Translations under genes and position numbers: made by a program | DNA from: DASQHM01 sp035632095 | Lineage (GTDB): Bacteria > Pseudomonadota > Alphaproteobacteria > Ferrovibrionales > Ferrovibrionaceae | Direction of reading: 5' to 3' | Assembly (NCBI GenBank): GCA_035632095.1 | Contig: DASQHM010000076.1 | Span: forward strand, 1 to 44,042 | DNA: 44,042 bases | The notes under the pieces: generated by a model | The model's input: the letters and a program-made list of their open reading frames with translations, nothing else | Database searches by the model: none | Told to the model about the DNA's origin: nothing | Shown here: in pieces, positions 14,782 through 22,829 of the stretch | How the letters are laid out: each line of letters starts with the position of its first letter | How positions within the stretch are numbered: position 1 is the first letter of the stretch

Positions 14782-15450
14782 CTAGCCTAGATGCCTGCCG
14801 AAAAACGCGATCGTGCGCTCGCGGGCGACCTTCGCCGAATTCGCTTCATACGATCCCCGGTGATTGCAGTTGAAGCCGTGCTCGGCGTGATAGACGTGAA
14901 CGGTGACCTCCGGATGCGCCTTGCGCACCTTTTCCACGTCGGTCATCGGGATCGACGCGTCCTTGTCGCCGAAATGCAGCATGGTCGCCGTCTTCGGCTT
15001 CTCGTCGACGAACTGCGCCACGGCGCCGCCATAATAGCCCACGGCCGCCGACAGGCCCTTCGACTTGGCCGCCGCCAGCCATACCACCGAGCCGCCCCAG
15101 CAATAGCCGACGATACCGACCTTGCCGGCGGATTTCACGGCGTCGATCGCCGCCGCCACGTCGGTGAGCGCGGCGTCCCACGGCACTTTCATGCGAATGT
15201 CGCGGCCCTTGGCGATGTCGTCCGGCGTATAGCCGAGTTCCACATCGCGTTGCGCGCGATCGAACAGCGCCGGCGCGATGGCGAGATAGCCGTCCGCCGC
15301 GAATCCGTCGGTCACTTCGCGCATGTGCGAATTGACGCCGAAAATCTCCTGGATGACCACAACCGCGCCCTTGGCCTTGCCCTTCGGCTCGGCACGATAG
15401 GCGGCGAGTTGGTGGCCGTCGGCCGCTTTCAGTTTGACGTTACTGCCCAT
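14782..15450 (-). CDS. Dienelactone hydrolase family protein
   Basis: The 222-residue alpha/beta hydrolase has the dienelactone hydrolase triad: C117 in the nucleophile elbow VGYCWGGS, D164 in GDKDASIP and H191 in AEHGFNC, with E35 in VIQEIFGVN as the conserved glutamate that activates the cysteine. Such enzymes open enol-lactones in chlorocatechol breakdown, but chromosomal members outside catabolic clusters usually have unknown substrates. The ATG at 15450 (MGSNVKLKAADG) was preferred over an upstream in-frame start 54 bases earlier because the extra residues are unlike the family. No signal peptide is present. It lies 19 bp after the MaoC gene and is the last gene of the long minus-strand run. 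Confidence 0.9.
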   Translation of the reverse strand: MGSNVKLKAADGHQLAAYRAEPKGKAKGAVVVIQEIFGVNSHMREVTDGFAADGYLAIAPALFDRAQRDVELGYTPDDIAKGRDIRMKVPWDAALTDVAAAIDAVKSAGKVGIVGYCWGGSVVWLAAAKSKGLSAAVGYYGGAVAQFVDEKPKTATMLHFGDKDASIPMTDVEKVRKAHPEVTVHVYHAEHGFNCNHRGSYEANSAKVARERTIAFFGRHLG

Positions 15451-15469
15451 TTTTGCTGTCTCTCCCCGT

Positions 15470-15931
15470 TCAGGTCTTGTTCGGCCGGCGATTATACATG
15501 GCAATCGAGGTCAAACTCATCACCACTTCGTCACGCTGGTTCAGCACTTCCGTCGAGAATTTGACGACGCCGAGGTTGGGCCGGCTCTTCGACGGAATCT
15601 TCTCGACGACGGTCGAGCGCACGCGGATCACGTCGCCGGGGCGTACCGGTTGCAGCCAGCGCAGATTGTCGAAGCCGGGCGAGCCGGTGGACGCGGCGTT
15701 CCGCACGAAAGTGTCGACAATCAATCGCATGGCCATGGCGGCGGTGTGCCAGCCCGAGGCGATCAATCCGCCGAAGATGCTCTGTTTCGCCGCGGCTTCG
15801 TCGATGTGAAAGGTCTGCGGATCGAACTCGCGTCCGAATTCGATGATCTCGTCCTTATCGACGGTCTTGGTGGCTGTTTCGCGGCTCGCGCCGACGACCA
15901 GATCCTCGAAGTACTCTTTGGATATCACCAT
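15470..15931 (-). CDS. MaoC family dehydratase (second of a pair)
   Basis: This 153-residue protein has the MaoC/R-hydratase hot-dog fold signature: FGREFDPQTFHIDEAAAKQ near residues 32-50, then FGGLIASGWHTAAMAMRL, with the Asp and His of the hydratase motif, and PGFDNLRWLQPVRPGD. Members hydrate enoyl-CoA with R stereochemistry or related thioesters. Its ATG shares one base with the stop of the neighbouring MaoC gene (TGATG), so the two are translated together. The pair keep the same motifs in the same order, which points to tandem duplication; they may form a heterodimer. The natural acyl-CoA substrate is unknown. Confidence 0.92.
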   Translation of the reverse strand: MVISKEYFEDLVVGASRETATKTVDKDEIIEFGREFDPQTFHIDEAAAKQSIFGGLIASGWHTAAMAMRLIVDTFVRNAASTGSPGFDNLRWLQPVRPGDVIRVRSTVVEKIPSKSRPNLGVVKFSTEVLNQRDEVVMSLTSIAMYNRRPNKT

Positions 15932-16386
15932 CACGCCGCCTTCGGCCTGCGGGCATACATGCCGAGGCCCCTCATGGTCATCACCGGCTCGCCGGCGGCA
16001 TTGCTCATGGTCCAGTGCACGCGGATCGTGCCCCGGTCGGGCTTGCTGCGGGACGGCGTGACCTCGACCACTTCCATGCGCAATTTGAGTTCGTCGCCGG
16101 GCCGCACCGGTTTCAGCCAACGCAATTCGTCGATGCCCGGAGAGCCGAGGCTTGCGGCGTCCTTGATCATGCCGTCGACCGACATGCGCATGCAGATCGC
16201 CGCGGTGTGCCACCCAGACGCGATGATGCCGCCGAACATGTATTTCTTCGCCGCCTCTTCGTCGATGTGGAAGGGTTGCGGATCGAACTTGCGGGCAAAG
16301 GCGACGATCTCGTCCTTGGTCACGCGCCGCGGCCCGGTGTCGAACACCTGGCCGACGCGGAAGTCATCGAAATAGTATTTCGGCAT
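15931..16386 (-). CDS. MaoC family dehydratase (first of a pair)
   Basis: The 151-residue product has FARKFDPQPFHIDEEAAKKY near residues 31-50, FGGIIASGWHTAAICMRM after it, and PGIDELRWLKPVRPGDEL, all typical of single-domain MaoC R-specific enoyl-CoA hydratases. Two starts are possible: the ATG at 16386 (MPKYYFDDF), chosen here because AAGGA lies just upstream, and a GTG at 16401 that would overlap the ychF stop. The gene follows ychF on the same strand with only 11 bp between and overlaps the next MaoC gene by one base. Similar proteins may feed R-3-hydroxyacyl-CoA to polyester synthesis; a phasin gene at 26460 makes that worth considering, but nothing here proves it. Confidence 0.9.
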   Translation of the reverse strand: MPKYYFDDFRVGQVFDTGPRRVTKDEIVAFARKFDPQPFHIDEEAAKKYMFGGIIASGWHTAAICMRMSVDGMIKDAASLGSPGIDELRWLKPVRPGDELKLRMEVVEVTPSRSKPDRGTIRVHWTMSNAAGEPVMTMRGLGMYARRPKAA

Positions 16387-16397
16387 GTTCCTTACCG

Positions 16398-17498
16398 TCA
16401 CGCATTGAACCGGAAATGCAGCACGTCGCCGTCCTGCACCACGTAGTCCTTGCCTTCGAGGCGGAGCTTGCCGGCCTCCTTGGCGCCGAGTTCGCCGCCG
16501 CAGGAAACGAAGTCGTCATAGGCGATGGTCTCCACCCGAATGAAGCCTCTTTCGAAGTCGGTGTGGATCACACCGGCGGATTCCGGCGCGCGGGCGCCCT
16601 TCCGCACCGTCCAGGCGCGAGCCTCCTTCGGGCCGACCGTGAAAAACGTGATGAGGCCGAGCAACGCATAGCCGGCGCGGATGATCCGGGCCAGACCGGT
16701 ATCGGTCAGGCCGAGGTCGCTTAGGAACGCGTCGCGTTCGGCCGGATCGGTGAGGTGGGCGACTTCCGCTTCTATGGCTGCCGAAATCACGACACAGCCC
16801 GCGTTCTCCGCCTTGGCCCTGGCTTCCACTTTGGCCGAGTATGCATTTCCAGCCGCCGCAGCCGCCTCCTCGACGTTGCACACATAGAGCACCGGCTTTG
16901 CGGTCAGCAGCTGCAACTCGCGGAACGCCTTCAGTTCGTCGCCTGACACGCGAACCGCGCGCGCGGGCTGGCCCGCCTTTAGCGCTTCGTGCACGCGCTG
17001 CATCAAAGCGAGGCGCAGTTTGGCTTCTTCGTCGCCGCCGCGCGCCTTCTTGCTCAGGGCGTCGACGCGCCGCTCCAGCGAATCCAGATCGGCCAGCATC
17101 AGTTCGGTCTCGACGGTCTCAGCGTCGGCGATCGGATCGATGCGGTTCTCGACGTGCATGATGTCGTCGTTCTCGAAACACCGCAGCACGTGGATGATCG
17201 CGTCCACCTCGCGGATATGCGCAAGGAACTGGTTGCCGAGCCCTTCGCCCTTGGAAGCGCCGCGCACCAGACCGGCGATATCGACGAACGTGAGTTGGGT
17301 CGGAATGATCTCGGCCGACTTGCCGAGCTTGGCCAGGATATCGAGGCGCGGATCGGGGACGGCAACTTGTCCGGTATTCGGCTCGATGGTGCAGAAGGGA
17401 TAGTTGGCGGCTTGCGCCAGCGCCGTCTGCGTCAGCGCGTTGAAGAGAGTGGATTTGCCCACGTTGGGCAACCCCACGATGCCGCACTTGAACCCCAT
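16398..17498 (-). CDS. ychF: Redox-regulated ATPase YchF (Obg-like ATPase)
   Basis: YchF is a universally conserved Obg-family P-loop protein that prefers ATP to GTP and binds ribosomes; it is linked to stress control of translation. The 366-residue product has the G1 loop in GIVGLPNVGKSTLFNALTQT near residues 6-25, DIAGLVRGASKGEGLGNQFL as G3 and switch region, and NVEE in place of the NKxD motif, which explains the ATP preference. The C-terminal TGS domain ends with KDYVVQDGDVLHFRFNA. Length is standard. Its ATG shares a base with the pth stop (TGATG); the pth-ychF pair is conserved in many bacteria. Confidence 0.97.
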   Translation of the reverse strand: MGFKCGIVGLPNVGKSTLFNALTQTALAQAANYPFCTIEPNTGQVAVPDPRLDILAKLGKSAEIIPTQLTFVDIAGLVRGASKGEGLGNQFLAHIREVDAIIHVLRCFENDDIMHVENRIDPIADAETVETELMLADLDSLERRVDALSKKARGGDEEAKLRLALMQRVHEALKAGQPARAVRVSGDELKAFRELQLLTAKPVLYVCNVEEAAAAAGNAYSAKVEARAKAENAGCVVISAAIEAEVAHLTDPAERDAFLSDLGLTDTGLARIIRAGYALLGLITFFTVGPKEARAWTVRKGARAPESAGVIHTDFERGFIRVETIAYDDFVSCGGELGAKEAGKLRLEGKDYVVQDGDVLHFRFNA

Positions 17499-18112
17499 CA
17501 GCCGGCTCCGGCGGGCGGGGCCGGGCGAGGGGGCTTCGGTTTCGGCGGCCGCAGCAGCAGCGCGACTTTCGATGCGAACGCCGCGTCGTTGCCCTTGGTC
17601 AGCAGCGGGGCCGCTTCCGCCACGGCGGCCAACAGCGGATCGAGCCAGGCGCGATCCGCCTTGTGAAAGTCATGCAGCACCCACACCGACACCAGATCGC
17701 GGTCGCCGGGATGGCCGATGCCGAGCCGGCAGCGCCGGTAGTCCGGCCCGATATGGGCATCGAGCGATTTCAGTCCATTGTGTCCGGCCGTGCCGCCGCC
17801 GAGCTTCATGCGCAGCTTGCCGGGCACCAGATCGATTTCGTCGTGAAACACCACGATGTCCGCCGCCGTCAGTTTGTAGAAACGAATCGCATCGCCGACG
17901 GCTGCGCCCGACCGGTTCATGTAGGTGCCGGGTTTCAGCACCATGACCTTTTCCGACCCAAGGCGTCCCTCGGCGATGGCTCCCTGAAACCGCGCGCGAT
18001 AAGGTCCGAAGTCATGGCGGCGGACAATCTCGTCCACCGCCATGAACCCGATGTTGTGGCGGTTCACCGCGTGTTCGGCGCCGGGATTGCCGAGGCCGAC
18101 GAGGAGCAGCAT
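17498..18112 (-). CDS. pth: Peptidyl-tRNA hydrolase
   Basis: Pth frees tRNA from peptidyl-tRNA that has dropped off the ribosome. The 204-residue product has the catalytic histidine H19 in NRHNIGFMAVD, the N-terminal VGLGNPGAEHAVNRHN signature, the conserved FHDEIDLVPGKLRMKLGGG with the catalytic aspartate, and GHNGLKSLDAHIG. The last 20 residues form a proline-, lysine- and alanine-rich tail (KPKPPRPAPPAGAG), an accessory extension seen in some alphaproteobacterial homologues. It lies 21 bp after rplY and overlaps the ychF start, within a translation-related run of rplY, pth and ychF. Confidence 0.97.
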   Translation of the reverse strand: MLLLVGLGNPGAEHAVNRHNIGFMAVDEIVRRHDFGPYRARFQGAIAEGRLGSEKVMVLKPGTYMNRSGAAVGDAIRFYKLTAADIVVFHDEIDLVPGKLRMKLGGGTAGHNGLKSLDAHIGPDYRRCRLGIGHPGDRDLVSVWVLHDFHKADRAWLDPLLAAVAEAAPLLTKGNDAAFASKVALLLRPPKPKPPRPAPPAGAG

Positions 18113-18133
18113 GCGGCCGCGCCTACACCGGCA

Positions 18134-18838
18134 TCAGGACTTCTTGCCGCCGCTCTCTTTTTCCTTGGTCTCGGGCGCGGGCGCCCCCTCGACCTTCTCA
18201 CCCGGCGCGGCAACGGCTTCGCCCTCGACCACGGCGGCCTCCTCGGCCGGTTTCTCCTCGATCTCGGTATGGATGCTCGGCGCCGCCACGGTGGCGATCG
18301 TGAAGTCGCGATCCGAGATCACCGGACGCACGCCTTCGGGCAGCGTGACGTGGCTGATGTGCACCGAATGGCCAATGTCGATGCCGGAGAGGCTGATGGT
18401 GATGCTGTGCGGGATCGAGTCCGCGCGGCAGTAGCACTCGATCTCGTGGCGCACGATGTTGAGCACGCCGCCCCGCTTGATGCCCGGCGAATCGCCCTGG
18501 TCCACGAACGCGGTCGGCACCATGACGCGGATGCGCGACCCGGCGGCGATGCGGAGGAAATCCACGTGGATCGGCCTGTCGCTCACGGGATCGAGCTGCA
18601 CGTCGCGCGGCAGCACGCGGATCTTCTTGCCGGCGAGTTCGAGGTCGATCAGGCGGCTGGTAAAGCTGCCGCGATGCAGCTCGCGGTCGACGGCCTTGAA
18701 GTCCAGTGAAATCAGGGCCGGCGGCTCGTTGTTGCCGTAGACCACGCCCGGTACGCGTCCCGTGCGGCGAACGGCCCGGGCGGTCCCCTTGCCGGCCCGG
18801 TCGCGCGCCTCGGCGACGATTGTGCTCGTGTCGCTCAT
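18134..18838 (-). CDS. rplY: 50S ribosomal protein L25/general stress protein Ctc
   Basis: L25 of the long TL5/Ctc type binds 5S rRNA in the large subunit. The 234-residue protein starts at ATG 18838 (MSDTSTIVAEARD), with AGGAGAGAG as ribosome binding site; an in-frame ATG 21 bases upstream is less likely. The N-terminal domain includes GKGTARAVRRTGRVPGVVYG and RELHRGSFTSRLIDLEL; the C-terminal beta domain covers about residues 95-190 with RVLPRDVQLDPVSDRPIHVD between. The final 45 residues are rich in Glu, Ala and Lys and end GGKKS, a disordered tail. It follows prs by 101 bp and precedes pth, the widespread prs-rplY-pth-ychF order. Confidence 0.96.
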   Translation of the reverse strand: MSDTSTIVAEARDRAGKGTARAVRRTGRVPGVVYGNNEPPALISLDFKAVDRELHRGSFTSRLIDLELAGKKIRVLPRDVQLDPVSDRPIHVDFLRIAAGSRIRVMVPTAFVDQGDSPGIKRGGVLNIVRHEIECYCRADSIPHSITISLSGIDIGHSVHISHVTLPEGVRPVISDRDFTIATVAAPSIHTEIEEKPAEEAAVVEGEAVAAPGEKVEGAPAPETKEKESGGKKS

Positions 18839-18939
18839 GTTGCTCTCTCCTTCGCTCAAAGAGGCGCGGGATCATCCCGGCCCCGCCATGGCGTCGGCCT
18901 CCAGGGGTGCCGCCCGCCGCTCAAATACTTGCAAATCCG

Positions 18940-19872
18940 TCAGTCGAACAGGCTCGAAACCGAGGTCTCCTCGCTGATCCGGCGCATCGCCTCGCCGATC
19001 AGGGGCGCGATGCAAATTTGGCGAATGTTGTGCGACAGCCGCACTGCTTCCGTCGCCAGGATGCTGTCGGTGGTGACGAGTTCATGCAACGCCGACGAGG
19101 CGACGCGCGCCACGGCGCCGCCCGAAAGCACGCCGTGCGTCACATAGGCCGAAACCGATTTGGCGCCCTTCTCGATCAGCGCATTGGCGGCGTTGCAGAG
19201 CGTTCCCGCCGAATCGACGATGTCGTCGACCAGCAGGCAGCGCCGTCCGGCTACGTCACCGATGATGTTCATGACTTCCGATACGCCGGCGCGTTCGCGC
19301 CGTTTGTCGACGATGGCGAAGTCTGCCTCAAGCCGCTTGGCGGACGCGCGCGCGCGCACCACGCCGCCGACGTCGGGGGACACGACCATAAGGTCATCGC
19401 CGCTGTAGTGTTCCTTGGCGTCGCGTACGATCACCGGCGCGGCAAAGAGATTGTCGGTCGGGATGTCGAAGAAGCCCTGGATCTGGTCGGCGTGGAGGTC
19501 GAGTGTGAGCACGCGGTTGGCGCCGGCGGCGGTGATCAGGTTGGCGACCAGCTTGGCCGAAATCGGCGTGCGCGAGCCGGACTTACGGTCCTGGCGCGCG
19601 TAGCCGAAATAGGGGATGACGGCGGTGACGCGCTTCGCCGAGGCGCGCTTCAAGGCGTCAAGGCAGACCAACAACTCCATCAGGTTGTCGTTGGCCGGAT
19701 ACGAGGTGGACTGGATGACGAAAACGTCCTCGCCGCGCACATTCTCATGGACCTCGACGAAGATCTCCATGTCCGAGAAGCGGCGTACGCTGGCGCGGGT
19801 CAGCGGCACGTTCAGATAGGTGGCAATAGCCTCCGCAAGGGGGCGATTGCTATTCCCCGCGAGCAACTTCAT
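18940..19872 (-). CDS. prs: Ribose-phosphate pyrophosphokinase
   Basis: Prs makes PRPP from ribose-5-phosphate and ATP for purine, pyrimidine, histidine, tryptophan and NAD synthesis. The 310-residue product shows the family motifs: GNSNRPLAEAIATYLNVPL at the start, FSDMEIFVEVHENVRGEDVF, the PRPP-synthase signature with LDLHADQIQGFFDIPTDNLF, and the PRPP-binding RRCLLVDDIVDSAGTLCNAA. It starts at ATG 19872 and is separated by 138 bp from the lipoprotein gene upstream, a gap that probably holds its promoter. PRPP also serves the apt product encoded at 10822-11352. Confidence 0.97.
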   Translation of the reverse strand: MKLLAGNSNRPLAEAIATYLNVPLTRASVRRFSDMEIFVEVHENVRGEDVFVIQSTSYPANDNLMELLVCLDALKRASAKRVTAVIPYFGYARQDRKSGSRTPISAKLVANLITAAGANRVLTLDLHADQIQGFFDIPTDNLFAAPVIVRDAKEHYSGDDLMVVSPDVGGVVRARASAKRLEADFAIVDKRRERAGVSEVMNIIGDVAGRRCLLVDDIVDSAGTLCNAANALIEKGAKSVSAYVTHGVLSGGAVARVASSALHELVTTDSILATEAVRLSHNIRQICIAPLIGEAMRRISEETSVSSLFD

Positions 19873-20010
19873 CGAGCGTGCCCTCGTAGATTGGCTCCGG
19901 ATCGGCGCCCCGCTTGCAAGGCCCGGGCCCCCTTCGGCCGCGCGGAATTTAACAGCGTGTCACCAACCTGTAAACCGGGGAAAAATCGCGGTTTTCCGGG
20001 GCTTGCAGGA

Positions 20011-20898
20011 TCATTCTCCCGGCTTTTTGGCATCTGCCAGGCTGGCGGCGCGAAGGATTTGCATGAGGCCTTCGGCGCTGCCCTCGGCGGCGGCGGTCGC
20101 GATGGGCCCCCAAGGGCCGTCAAGCACGCCCTTCGGCAGTTGGTTCTGCTGGCTGACCGTGCCGACTGTCTCGCCATCGGGCTTCAGCACTCGCCACTCG
20201 ATTTGGACCAATTGCGCCGCGCCGCGGTCCTGAACCCGCACCGTGCCGACGGCGAGCAGGGTGTCCGGCCCTTCCCGGTCCACGACCACCACATTGTTGC
20301 GGGTCAGAATGGCGCGGACCGCGCCGGTGAGCGACGTGCGGCCGTCGCCGGGCGCGCCTTCCACCGGCCGCACCGCGACCCTGGGCGGCGGCGGCGCGTT
20401 GGCCACGGGCGCCGTGTTTTGCGGCCGGATCATCGCCTCTATGCGTTCCGCCGCGCGATCCGCGATCGGGCGAAGCGTTCGCTCGTCGGCCGAGCGCCAG
20501 CTCAAGGTCGGCATCGGTTCGCTGAGCGTGGTCGTGCCGACCACCAAACCGGTCGGGCCGACCAGGCGCCACGTGAGCTCGAGCCGGTCGCGGCCGTCGT
20601 CCAGCGGCATGACCTTGGCTTCGCTTTGCAGCAGATAGCTGCCTTGATTGGCGGTGCGGGTCGAGGCGGCGATCTCGCGCTTCTGCAGGCTTTCGGCAAG
20701 CGACTGGCCGAGGACCCGGGCCACGGAAGGCGGCAGGCCCTGCATTGGCACGATGGTGACGCCGGCGTCGGCGCCCGGCGTCAGCAGCGCCGTCGTGCGC
20801 GCGCGCTTGTCGTCCGGCTCGAACGTCGGCTGCGATGCGACACATGCAGCGACGATCAACGTCGCGGCAAGCGCTACGAGACGGGCGGCGAGCGTCAT
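20011..20898 (-). CDS. Putative lipoprotein of unknown function
   Basis: The 295-residue protein starts with a lipoprotein signal peptide, MTLAARLVALAATLIVAAC, with the lipobox cysteine at residue 19. The mature part begins with a short polar linker and has two similar-looking halves: one with SYLLQSEAKVMPLDDGRDRL and LTWRLVGPTGLVVGT, the other with DTLLAVGTVRVQDRG and IEWRVLKPDGETVGTVSQQN, separated by a proline-rich linker (about residues 163-175). The repeated pattern of strand, W-R, PxG and VGT suggests an internal duplication. I cannot assign a function. It starts one base after the stop of the tiny membrane peptide gene (20900-20965) and follows pgeF, so it may be part of that operon. 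Confidence 0.82.
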   Translation of the reverse strand: MTLAARLVALAATLIVAACVASQPTFEPDDKRARTTALLTPGADAGVTIVPMQGLPPSVARVLGQSLAESLQKREIAASTRTANQGSYLLQSEAKVMPLDDGRDRLELTWRLVGPTGLVVGTTTLSEPMPTLSWRSADERTLRPIADRAAERIEAMIRPQNTAPVANAPPPPRVAVRPVEGAPGDGRTSLTGAVRAILTRNNVVVVDREGPDTLLAVGTVRVQDRGAAQLVQIEWRVLKPDGETVGTVSQQNQLPKGVLDGPWGPIATAAAEGSAEGLMQILRAASLADAKKPGE

Positions 20899-20899
20899 G

Positions 20900-20965
20900 T
20901 CAGAGCACCGCGAGCGCTATGAGACCGAGCACGATCGCTACCATGAACACCACGAGATAGGGCAT
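20900..20965 (-). CDS. Tiny 21-residue membrane peptide
   Basis: Between pgeF and the lipoprotein gene there is a short frame encoding MPYLVVFMVAIVLGLIALAVL followed by TGA. It is hydrophobic from residue 3 to the end, long enough for one membrane helix. AGGA lies 6 bases before its ATG, overlapping the pgeF stop (TTAGGAACTCCATG), and its stop is one base before the lipoprotein ATG. The fit of ribosome binding site, start, stop and next gene argues for translation. It is below the size most gene finders report. Function is unknown; it may help couple translation of the lipoprotein gene. Confidence 0.5.
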   Translation of the reverse strand: MPYLVVFMVAIVLGLIALAVL

Positions 20966-20972
20966 GGAGTTC

Positions 20973-21752
20973 CTAAGGCGCCAGGGCAATGGCGGAAAGC
21001 TGGCGGCCATAATCCGGCTCGCGCGCCAAGGTCGTGCGCCGGTAGCTGAAGAACGTGTCCGGTTCGGCGCGCGTATCGCGCGAAACGTCGTCGATCCGCT
21101 TGATGCCCGCCGCTGCCAGGCGTGCGTTTATGAACCCGGTCAAATCGAATTGGAAATGGTTGGCGCGCTCGCCCGGCGCAAAGAAACGCGCATTGGCGGC
21201 GTCCGCGGCCAAAAACGGCGCCGGAAACTCCGGCCCTACCTCATAGGAGGCTTGCCGGATGGCAGGACCAATGGCGGCGGCGATGCGCTCGATCGCGGCG
21301 CCGTGCCGTCGCATTGCTTCCACCGTGGCGGCAACGATGCCGGCCAGCGCGCCTTTCCAGCCGGCATGGCAGGCGGCGATCACGCGCGCCTCATGGTCGG
21401 CGAGCAACACGGGCACGCAATCGGCCGCGAGAATGCCGAGCGCCAGACCAGGCGTCGCGCACACCATGCCGTCGGCCTTCGGCCGCTCGGCGGTCGGCGG
21501 CACCGCCGCGGTCAAGTCGATCACGCGATCTCCGTGCACTTGATAGAGCGTCGTCAGCGCTTCCGTCGGCAAACCGAGCGCATCCATGGCGCGGCGGCGA
21601 TTCTCGCGCACCGCCGCGGCGTCATCGCGCGACCCGACGCCGCAATTGAGGGAGGCATATACGCCGCCCGACACACCGCCGGCGCGGGTGAAAAATCCGT
21701 GGCGAACGCCGGGCATCGCCAGCAGCGCACTTTGCAGAACGGGTACCGTCAT
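20973..21752 (-). CDS. pgeF: Purine nucleoside phosphorylase/laccase-domain protein (YfiH family)
   Basis: The 259-residue protein belongs to the YfiH/LACC1 family, once called polyphenol oxidases and since shown to act on purine nucleosides; the E. coli member also corrects misincorporation of serine in peptidoglycan precursors. The zinc-site motifs are visible: a histidine in LYQVHGDRVI, the cysteine in LAADCVPVLLADHEARVI, and the histidine of AACHAGWKGALAGIV. Length is normal. Its ATG overlaps the stop of the upstream methyltransferase gene by 4 bp. The lgt-methyltransferase-pgeF order is common in alphaproteobacteria and places it near envelope biogenesis genes, although that does not fix its substrate. 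Confidence 0.93.
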   Translation of the reverse strand: MTVPVLQSALLAMPGVRHGFFTRAGGVSGGVYASLNCGVGSRDDAAAVRENRRRAMDALGLPTEALTTLYQVHGDRVIDLTAAVPPTAERPKADGMVCATPGLALGILAADCVPVLLADHEARVIAACHAGWKGALAGIVAATVEAMRRHGAAIERIAAAIGPAIRQASYEVGPEFPAPFLAADAANARFFAPGERANHFQFDLTGFINARLAAAGIKRIDDVSRDTRAEPDTFFSYRRTTLAREPDYGRQLSAIALAP

Positions 21753-22822
21753 ACGGGACTCTCGAAACCGGCCGGGGGCGCGGCGCCGGGGGCGGTCAGC
21801 GCCAAGACTTGAAACAGCGTGCCCATCCCATCGGCGCCGGTCAATCGCTCCACGGCCGCGCGAATTTCGCCGGCTTCCCTATGCGTGGCCCGCCGCGACA
21901 ACGCGCTCGCGCGCTCGGCGATTCCGAGGCGGCTGAGAAAATCGCCTTGCGCAACGGGCCCCCACGCCCTGGCGCCGGCCGTTTCCGCGGCGCGCGCGAG
22001 AGCTTTGAAATCCACGTGCGCCGTCAAGTCGGCGCTGCCCGGCGCTTCAAGCGGCGGATGGCGCGCGTGCCCCCGCAACGCCTGCAGCGTCCCGCCCGGT
22101 TGCCTGCAAGATGTTCCGTAGTCGACGATCAGTGCCGCGCCGCCGGCGGCAACGATCCGCCTGGCGATCTGCTCGGCCAGGGCTTCCGCTGCGGCGCAGA
22201 TTTCGACGACGCTGCCGGGCGGCGTGCTTCCGGGCAGCATCGCCATGCCCGCGACCGGATCCGGCGCCAACGCGAAATGAAACGCACCGGACGCGTCGAG
22301 ACCGACCAGCCGTTCATGCCAGCCGCGCGGCGCGCGCTCGAATTGGCGGATCGGCAGCGCATCGAAGAATTCGTTGGCGATGACGATAAGCGGGCCCTCC
22401 GGCACGGCGTCGAGGTTTTCGTGCCAGGTTGAGCCGAATGCGGCCAAAGCCTCGCGCTGCTTGCCGATGAGCGCCGGACTGGTCTCGATCATGTGCAGGC
22501 GCATCGCCGACGCGAAGGCCGGCGCGGCGCGCGCGGCCCGCAAGGCATCGGCCATGAGCGTTCCACGGCCCGGCCCCAATTCGACAAGGTTGACCGGCGT
22601 CGGCCGGCCGAGGGCGTTCCAGGTCTCGACACTCCAAAGACCGATCAGCTCTCCGAACATCTGGCTGATCTCCGGCGCCGTGACGAAATCGCCCTTGGCT
22701 CCGAACGGGTCGCGCGTTGCGTAGTAGTGCCGGTTCGCCTCGGCCATGAAACGGGCGAGGGAAATGGGTCCGCCGTGCCGGATCAAACGTGCCAGGGATA
22801 TTGCGACGTCGTTGGCGGCCAC
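21749..22822 (-). CDS. NDUFAF7/MidA family SAM-dependent methyltransferase
   Basis: The 357-residue product is a class I methyltransferase with the SAM motif VNLVELGPGRGTLMADALR near residues 78-96. It also has the family-typical N-terminus GPISLARFMAEANRHYYATR and GDFVTAPEISQMFGELIGLW, and the later IVIANEFFDALPIRQFERA. The mitochondrial homologue methylates an arginine of a complex I subunit and is needed for complex I assembly, so a similar role for the bacterial enzyme is plausible. The start is GTG at 22822, 7 bp after the lgt stop. The 3' end overlaps pgeF by 4 bp. The whole cluster is read leftward from lgt. Confidence 0.93.
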   Translation of the reverse strand: MAANDVAISLARLIRHGGPISLARFMAEANRHYYATRDPFGAKGDFVTAPEISQMFGELIGLWSVETWNALGRPTPVNLVELGPGRGTLMADALRAARAAPAFASAMRLHMIETSPALIGKQREALAAFGSTWHENLDAVPEGPLIVIANEFFDALPIRQFERAPRGWHERLVGLDASGAFHFALAPDPVAGMAMLPGSTPPGSVVEICAAAEALAEQIARRIVAAGGAALIVDYGTSCRQPGGTLQALRGHARHPPLEAPGSADLTAHVDFKALARAAETAGARAWGPVAQGDFLSRLGIAERASALSRRATHREAGEIRAAVERLTGADGMGTLFQVLALTAPGAAPPAGFESPV

Positions 22823-22829
22823 GGTCGGG

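Noticed and set aside
19873..20010. Hairpin-like GGAAAA/TTTTCC sequence between the lipoprotein gene and prs
   Set aside because: The stem is short and imperfect and has no proper T tract in the direction of transcription, so a terminator was not called.
18706..20922. A 738-residue plus-strand open frame
   Set aside because: It lies opposite rplY, prs and the lipoprotein gene, is Arg- and Ala-rich without motifs, and spans several real genes and intergenic DNA.
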